DNA from: Branchiostoma floridae
Taxonomy: Eukaryota > Chordata > Leptocardii > Amphioxiformes > Branchiostomatidae
Reading direction: 5' to 3'
NCBI RefSeq assembly: GCF_000003815.2
Contig: NC_049993.1
Coordinates: forward strand, 14,484,979-14,548,978
DNA: 64,000 nt
The position numbers and the translations under genes are program-made. Below, piece by piece: positions 60,101-64,000 of the stretch (position 1 is the stretch's first letter; each line of letters starts with the position of its first letter). The notes below the pieces were generated by a model. It was given only the letters and a program-made list of their open reading frames with translations, was not told the DNA's origin and did no database searches.

Positions 60101-63100
60101 GCAAAATCCTTCCGTCTAGAATTGGTGATTCTTTACAAATCACCCGGACTCCAGGAAGAATAGTGACATATCAGTCACTAATGGAGATCTGTATAGCCAA
60201 ACCAATCCAAAACTTACCCAAAACTTAAAATAGGAGATGCGACAGGCTTTCAACACAACAAAATACATTTAGATGTTTTGCTATATATACGTTCAACACA
60301 TAAGCTATTTGTGCTGAATATGTTTACTAGTATGTTACACCTTAAGTTCGTTCGTTACGATAGAAGACGATTTTTTTTCTAATTTGTAACAAATGCTTAT
60401 GTTGACTTACAGCCATTCATGTCACTGGTACGAGGTGGGCCAAATGAACCAAAGTAAGTGACTAAAATTCTTTATTGATAGAATTATTGTTAAAGTTTCT
60501 ATTGTGAACGCCCCATCTGCATTGCATGTTATTTGATGGCTATGATGTATATATAACGTAGGAGAGAAGAGTTAATAATCTGTGTACGTTTTTTTTTTTC
60601 AGACGCCGTGTGTTCAACTGGTTTCACTGGGCTTTTGGAACTGGAGCTAGAGTTGGGGCCAGTATGTTTTCTTTGAATATACACCTTTAGTATATTCTAT
60701 TGCTTATAATACTTGTAAAATAATAACATTACTGTGTGATACGTGTCTGTTTTGGGATGGCATTCAATCGTTAAAATTGTTCACTTAAAAGACTTGTTGA
60801 GCAAATATGCAATATTGTGACATAATGCAACGCATACGAACATTCCAATGTCAAGTTATTACGTCACAATACAATCGGTTAAGTTTGGATAGCACTAACT
60901 CAAAATAAAGTATGACTGAACAGTCTTTGTCAAGGAATGAACACTTCACTGCTGCCGTGACGTCACGGTTTGCAGATGGAACATGTGACTTAGTGAGCAG
61001 TGGATCATAAGAGCAGAGACGGCGGGTGCCATAGACTTCTTGCAACTTATGATCCACTGCTCACGGAATCATGTGTTATATCTGCATACCATGACGTCAC
61101 GACAGCAGTGGATTGTTCATTCCTTGACGGAAACTGGTGCTGCTGTTTCGTTCAAAATTTGGGTGAGTCCAATTTTTTGTGTTGGATATTACAGTTAAAC
61201 TAGTTCAAGAATGACATCTACAAACACAGATGAACTTATAAGTTATTTTTTTACATTTGTGTGTATTTTCGCTAGTTATCGTGATGTTCCTGGGTCTGGA
61301 CTTCCCCGCCATGGATCTCCCTGATGCAGCCATGTACGTGCTGGCCAGCTGGGTGGTGTGACTGGCTCTGTCAGAAATCTACGGTGGCCCAGTAGTACAC
61401 TGCGTAATAAACTCTCCTCTCCTTTTTTTCACTAGTTATCGTGATGTTCCTGGGTCTGGACTTCCCCGCCATGGATCTCCCTGATGAAGCCATGTACGTG
61501 CTGGCCAGCTGGGTGGCGTGGCAGGCTCTGTCAGAGGTCATTCTGGAGCAGGAGTCTCTGCTCAAGTGTTGCTGTGAAACCAAGACAAAGGGTGGGATCA
61601 TATTTCTTTCTGTTGTTGTCTTGTATTTTCATTGCAATGTTTCACAGTTATAGCGTAGGATATATGATACATAATTAAGGGATAATGACCTACCCAAAGA
61701 TGATTACCGTGACACAACTTCCGTCTTTAGTTGACATTAAAGAAACCACCGAGTGAGCGAAGCGAATTGTGACACTGCTTATCTATATAGAAGTCACGTA
61801 TACCAAGTTACTCCTGTTATTCCTAAACGCGTACGGTAGAGAAGTAGAGTGATCCTGCCAAATTCTTAGTAGCTTCAACGTTACAGATGAAAGAATAAGA
61901 GCAAGCATCGCACAAAGATCTACGAGTTGATTTTACGACACCAGAAAATGTCTTTTGCCTCAAAGCTGTTCTACATACTATGCTTATGTTTTAGTCATCT
62001 TCAAAGAGATTTATATATGATGATAAGATAAGAATAATCTATAGATAGCTTACAAACAACCTATTCAGTAAGACTACAATTGGACATTACACATTCCGAC
62101 AATCAGTGTGTACTTTCTTTGCTCATGTTTCCATGTCTCTCAGACACCTTTGTCACAGCTTCTAACTGAATGGAGTTCTACTTCTCGCCGCTATATGTAG
62201 CCGATGTAGCTGGTGCTTTTGCGGCAAGAACACAATCCCAAACGTGTCTAACTTGGTATCCCTCTTGTCCCGCGAAAGCAACATCGTCTACATGTAGCGG
62301 CGAGAAGCAGAACTCCAGTTAGTAGCTCTGAGGAAGATGTCTGAGCGACGTGTAAACGTAAGCAAACTAAGGAGAAAGTGGTTGTGTAAAAAATCTCTTA
62401 TATCCTATATTCTGCAACCTTAGTACAGTAACAGTCTAGTTTTATTTTCGATAGGAGAGACTAAACTTATTTTTAGTTTCAGACGTGGAAGAAGTGGAGA
62501 TGCAAACAAGGAAGAGTGCCAGTTCGGTTGATCTCAACCCTGAACCCAAAACACCCAACCCGGTAAATAACTTCATTGTTGATATCTACGAGAATAAGTT
62601 ACAGGTATTGTTGGTGCTTTTATCTTTAGCATTTAAGGACTTTTAATGTGCACACTAATTGTGAATTTATATTACACTATCTATATTTCATTACTTGCAC
62701 ATTTCCATCACCAAACATGAGTCAAGACTAGTTTACGAGTAGAAAACTAAATTAAATTTCGTCGATATGGCAACATTTAGCCAACAACTATTAACGTGTA
62801 TTTTACAACATACAAACCTTTGAACAGTACTGTATGTGAATCTTATACATGCACATGGAATATAGGGTATAGTGTACACTCTCTGATATCGAATTACGAT
62901 ATCCATTTTCTTATGGCATTGGCGAAATATGATCTGTCATCTTTTTTCAAACTGGAATGATTTAAACAACTGCAAACAATTTTACTTTCGTTGTATGGAA
63001 AGTTCCTATAATTTGATTTTTTTGGTTTTTAATGCTGTCTATTTATTTGTTTGATTGATTGACATTTGTTATGTTCTTTTCAGCCTAACTCTGGATTCAA

Positions 63101-63179
63101 GAACGCTTTCCTGGTGATCTACCTAACCGTCCTGACCGGCTTCACAGTTGCAATGTTTACATTCATCGGACTGCACTAA
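50497..63179 (+). CDS. FRRS1: FRRS1-like Reeler-DOMON-cytochrome b561 protein (17 exons found, Reeler incomplete)
   Basis: Membrane protein of the ferric-chelate reductase 1 / SDR2 type; known members are transmembrane b-type cytochromes linked to ferric reduction. Exons: 50497-50695, 52546-52654, 53380-53518, 54062-54088, 54552-54638, 55141-55226, 55779-55883, 57436-57607, 58129-58245, 58664-58779, 59245-59334, 59666-59728, 60413-60453, 60603-60661, 61436-61591, 62483-62562, 63084-63179. Exon 1 gives a signal peptide (MLLLVTVAVLVLCLQDVNG) and the start of a Reeler domain; 52546-52654 ends that domain. The DOMON domain runs from GGCGVTKGCYG to the exon at 58129. The b561 core has four candidate heme His in VKLHAGLMM, IHRAGM, EIHAIMG and FNWFHW, followed by a cytosolic acidic/Ser segment and a last membrane helix ending GLH. 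ATG 50497 was chosen because it opens the signal peptide. The Reeler middle is missing (gap 51844-51943), and the junctions into 53380 and 54552 do not match in phase. Confidence 0.85.
51844..51943. other. Assembly gap (100 N) inside the FRRS1-like gene
   Basis: Placeholder-size gap between the first Reeler exon (ends 50695) and the last Reeler exon (starts 52546). The missing middle Reeler exon most likely falls here. Confidence 0.99.
52145..52333. repeat. GT microsatellite, long and interrupted
   Basis: About 190 bp of (GT)n with GTGC interruptions in an FRRS1-like intron. The Cys/Val-rich frames are not genes. Confidence 0.97.
52912..53250. repeat. Dispersed repeat in FRRS1-like intron
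   Basis: It begins TTTTCGATAGCGTTTGTCTG, continues GTAGATGGACAGCAT and GATTTGATATCTC, and ends with CCCTAGCAACTTTCTGGG. The order matches pieces at 780-1120 and 13088-13300. Confidence 0.55.
54878..54977. other. Assembly gap (100 N)
   Basis: Placeholder gap in an FRRS1-like intron, abutting a GT microsatellite. Confidence 0.99.
54978..55047. repeat. GT microsatellite
   Basis: (GT)n with GTGC interruptions, directly after a gap. Confidence 0.95.
55304..55540. mobile_element. Foldback element in FRRS1-like intron
   Basis: Left GCAGCCGTGATGCATTGTGG followed by TCTAGGTCAAAGTTCAA pairs with right TTGAACTTTGACCTAGACCA followed by CAATGCACCACGGCTGC. Arms are about 45 bp, with no coding content. 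MITE-like. Confidence 0.8.
55679..55716. repeat. TA microsatellite
   Basis: Uninterrupted (TA)n of about 37 bases in an FRRS1-like intron. Confidence 0.97.
57093..57136. repeat. GT microsatellite
   Basis: (TG)n of about 44 bases in the long FRRS1-like intron. Confidence 0.97.
59825..60240 (+). mobile_element. tRNA-derived SINE in FRRS1-like intron
   Basis: A box-like TAGAGCAGTGGG (59842-59853) and a canonical B box GGTTCGAATCC (59885-59895) are spaced as in an RNA polymerase III promoter. They are followed by a tRNA-unrelated body (GGGAAAGGCACTTTACC, CTAGCTTCGGCTAGG) and an A-rich end (AAAACTTAAAA). There is no complete tRNA cloverleaf, so this is a SINE and not a tRNA gene. Confidence 0.8.
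60910..61199. mobile_element. Foldback element, second copy of the 38397 family
   Basis: It ends with AAATTTGGGTGAGTCCAA and GTTGGATATTACAGTTAAAC. It holds an internal inverted pair, GTGAGCAGTGGATCATAAG near 60993 and TTATGATCCACTGCTCAC near 61048, plus TGACGTCACG on both sides. It shares terminus and interior with 38397-38609. Confidence 0.75.
61276..61380 (+). pseudogene. Partial tandem duplicate of a cytochrome b561 exon
   Basis: Positions 61276-61380 are nearly identical to the start of the exon at 61436, including the upstream CTAG acceptor, at an offset of 160 bp. The copy reads through GLDFPAMDLPDAAMYVLASW and then hits TGA at 61359-61361, where the good copy has GTGGCGTGGCAG. It diverges soon after TCAGA and has no matching donor. 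It is best read as a decayed exon duplicate in the intron before the functional exon; its acceptor could still compete in splicing. Confidence 0.75.
62162..62322. mobile_element. Foldback element in the last large FRRS1-like intron
   Basis: CTAACTGAATGGAGTTCTAC with CTTCTCGCCGCTATATGTAG pairs with the right arm CTACATGTAGCGGCGAGAAG and CAGAACTCCAGTTAG. Arms are about 60 bp, and the inverted similarity may extend out to about 62120 and 62360. Confidence 0.75.
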
Positions 63180-64000
63180 CTTCCTTTCTGCTGAGCGCAC
63201 ATAAACCAATATCAAGTTACTAGCTATCATTTTCATGCAATGTCAGCCGCGTTTGTAGCCAAAGTATAGCGACTGTAGTAAGGCAAATGTATACAAATTA
63301 ATTGCCTAGTACATATATGAATATCTTTAGATAAAATGTTGTATATTATATCAAGCCGAGTGACCCTGACGTACCGGTCTGCTGTACGTTCCTCTCAAAA
63401 CGTTAGTCCCAACAGGTCCTCATCAGCCAATCACGTCGCAGCTTATGGTCAAGAAGTGACATGATTGGCTAGTAACTTTCCCTCAAATAGCAAGACTAAG
63501 AAACTGATTGGCTGACGGTGGGCAAGACCTTAGAGGCGGCCGCGAGAAGTAAGAATCACAGGCCAATACGCCAGGGCCGTTACCATACATGCATGCGGCG
63601 CACTTGGCTTCGAAGGTATGCTAGTTACTAGAGCTAGAACTTACTGGTAGTTTCAATTTCTATAGTCACGTGCCCGTTAGTGATATTGTTGTTAATTGTA
63701 ACCAAAAGCTCACATTCCGAACACGAAAAATATTGTTGTGAAAAGTTTAATTGGTTGTCCTTCGAATTCTAATTAAGCACTTAAAAGGTATCATGTATAT
63801 TATATATTCATATAAGATGATTAAGTTGCTATATGTCAATAACATTAGATAGTATAAAGAATCTATATAGCAAGCGCACACCTAGCTAAACAATGTGAAT
63901 ACCATTGACACTATACATTTGTAATAGTTTTTGACTTTGTAATAGTTCTGTATAAATACGTAATGACTTTTCGATAGGTAAAAGTTTGAAAAGAAAAGAG
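63180..64000. other. 3' flank of the FRRS1-like gene
   Basis: It should begin with the 3' UTR. No clean AATAAA was seen near the stop codon. Short CCAATCA / TGATTGGCT inverted pieces at about 63427-63475 and 63502-63513 suggest another small foldback repeat. No further gene is seen. Confidence 0.4.

Noticed and set aside
1-64000. CRISPR arrays, bacterial operons, rRNA genes, viral structural genes
   Set aside because: None seen. The window is clearly animal nuclear DNA with spliceosomal introns and retrotransposon debris.

Overview
This is a eukaryotic genomic window from an intron-rich, transposon-rich invertebrate, most likely a cephalochordate (amphioxus) or another invertebrate deuterostome. 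That is an inference from the gene families, the short GT-AG introns (about 200-1500 bp) and the dense foldback elements; no species-diagnostic sequence was recognised. The window is a draft assembly with five N gaps: 1950-2119, 44309-44408, 49029-49385, 51844-51943 and 54878-54977.

Five multi-exon genes were reconstructed by hand from splice sites, reading phase and homology. Three are complete paralogues of fatty-acid amide hydrolase (FAAH), each with 16 coding exons and about 584-587 residues. Copy A runs forward (7029-14955), copy B runs reverse (23740-33018) and copy C runs reverse (33792-45952). A and B are tail to tail; B and C are tandem on the minus strand, with only 773 bp between the start codon of B and the stop codon of C. 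All three keep the Lys-Ser-Ser amidase-signature triad. Copy A carries Gly to Ala in the oxyanion-hole loop just before the nucleophile.

Between the 3' ends of A and B lies a small, previously unflagged forward gene (17706-22035). It has four phase-0 exons encoding a predicted secreted 139-residue precursor with a signal peptide, several basic cleavage sites and a Gly-Lys-Arg-Arg amidation-type signal. I do not recognise its family. This is the best candidate for something undescribed here.

The right-hand 13 kb (50497-63179, forward) holds a Reeler-DOMON-cytochrome b561 membrane protein of the FRRS1 (ferric-chelate reductase 1 / stromal cell derived receptor 2) type. The middle of its Reeler domain is missing, probably in a gap. 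Two junctions around the Reeler/DOMON linker do not join in phase, and one b561 exon is preceded by a partial tandem duplicate with a stop codon.

The intergenic and intronic DNA is full of mobile-element debris. It includes 3' ends of LINE-type retrotransposons, a tRNA-derived SINE, a possible Penelope-like GIY-YIG fragment, many hairpin or MITE-like foldback elements, tandem-repeat arrays and microsatellites. Two composite repeat blocks (about 2.1-5.5 kb and 43.2-44.9 kb) belong to the same family. Positions 1-6880, 14956-17705, 22036-23739, 45953-50496 and 63180-64000 contain no gene that I can support.
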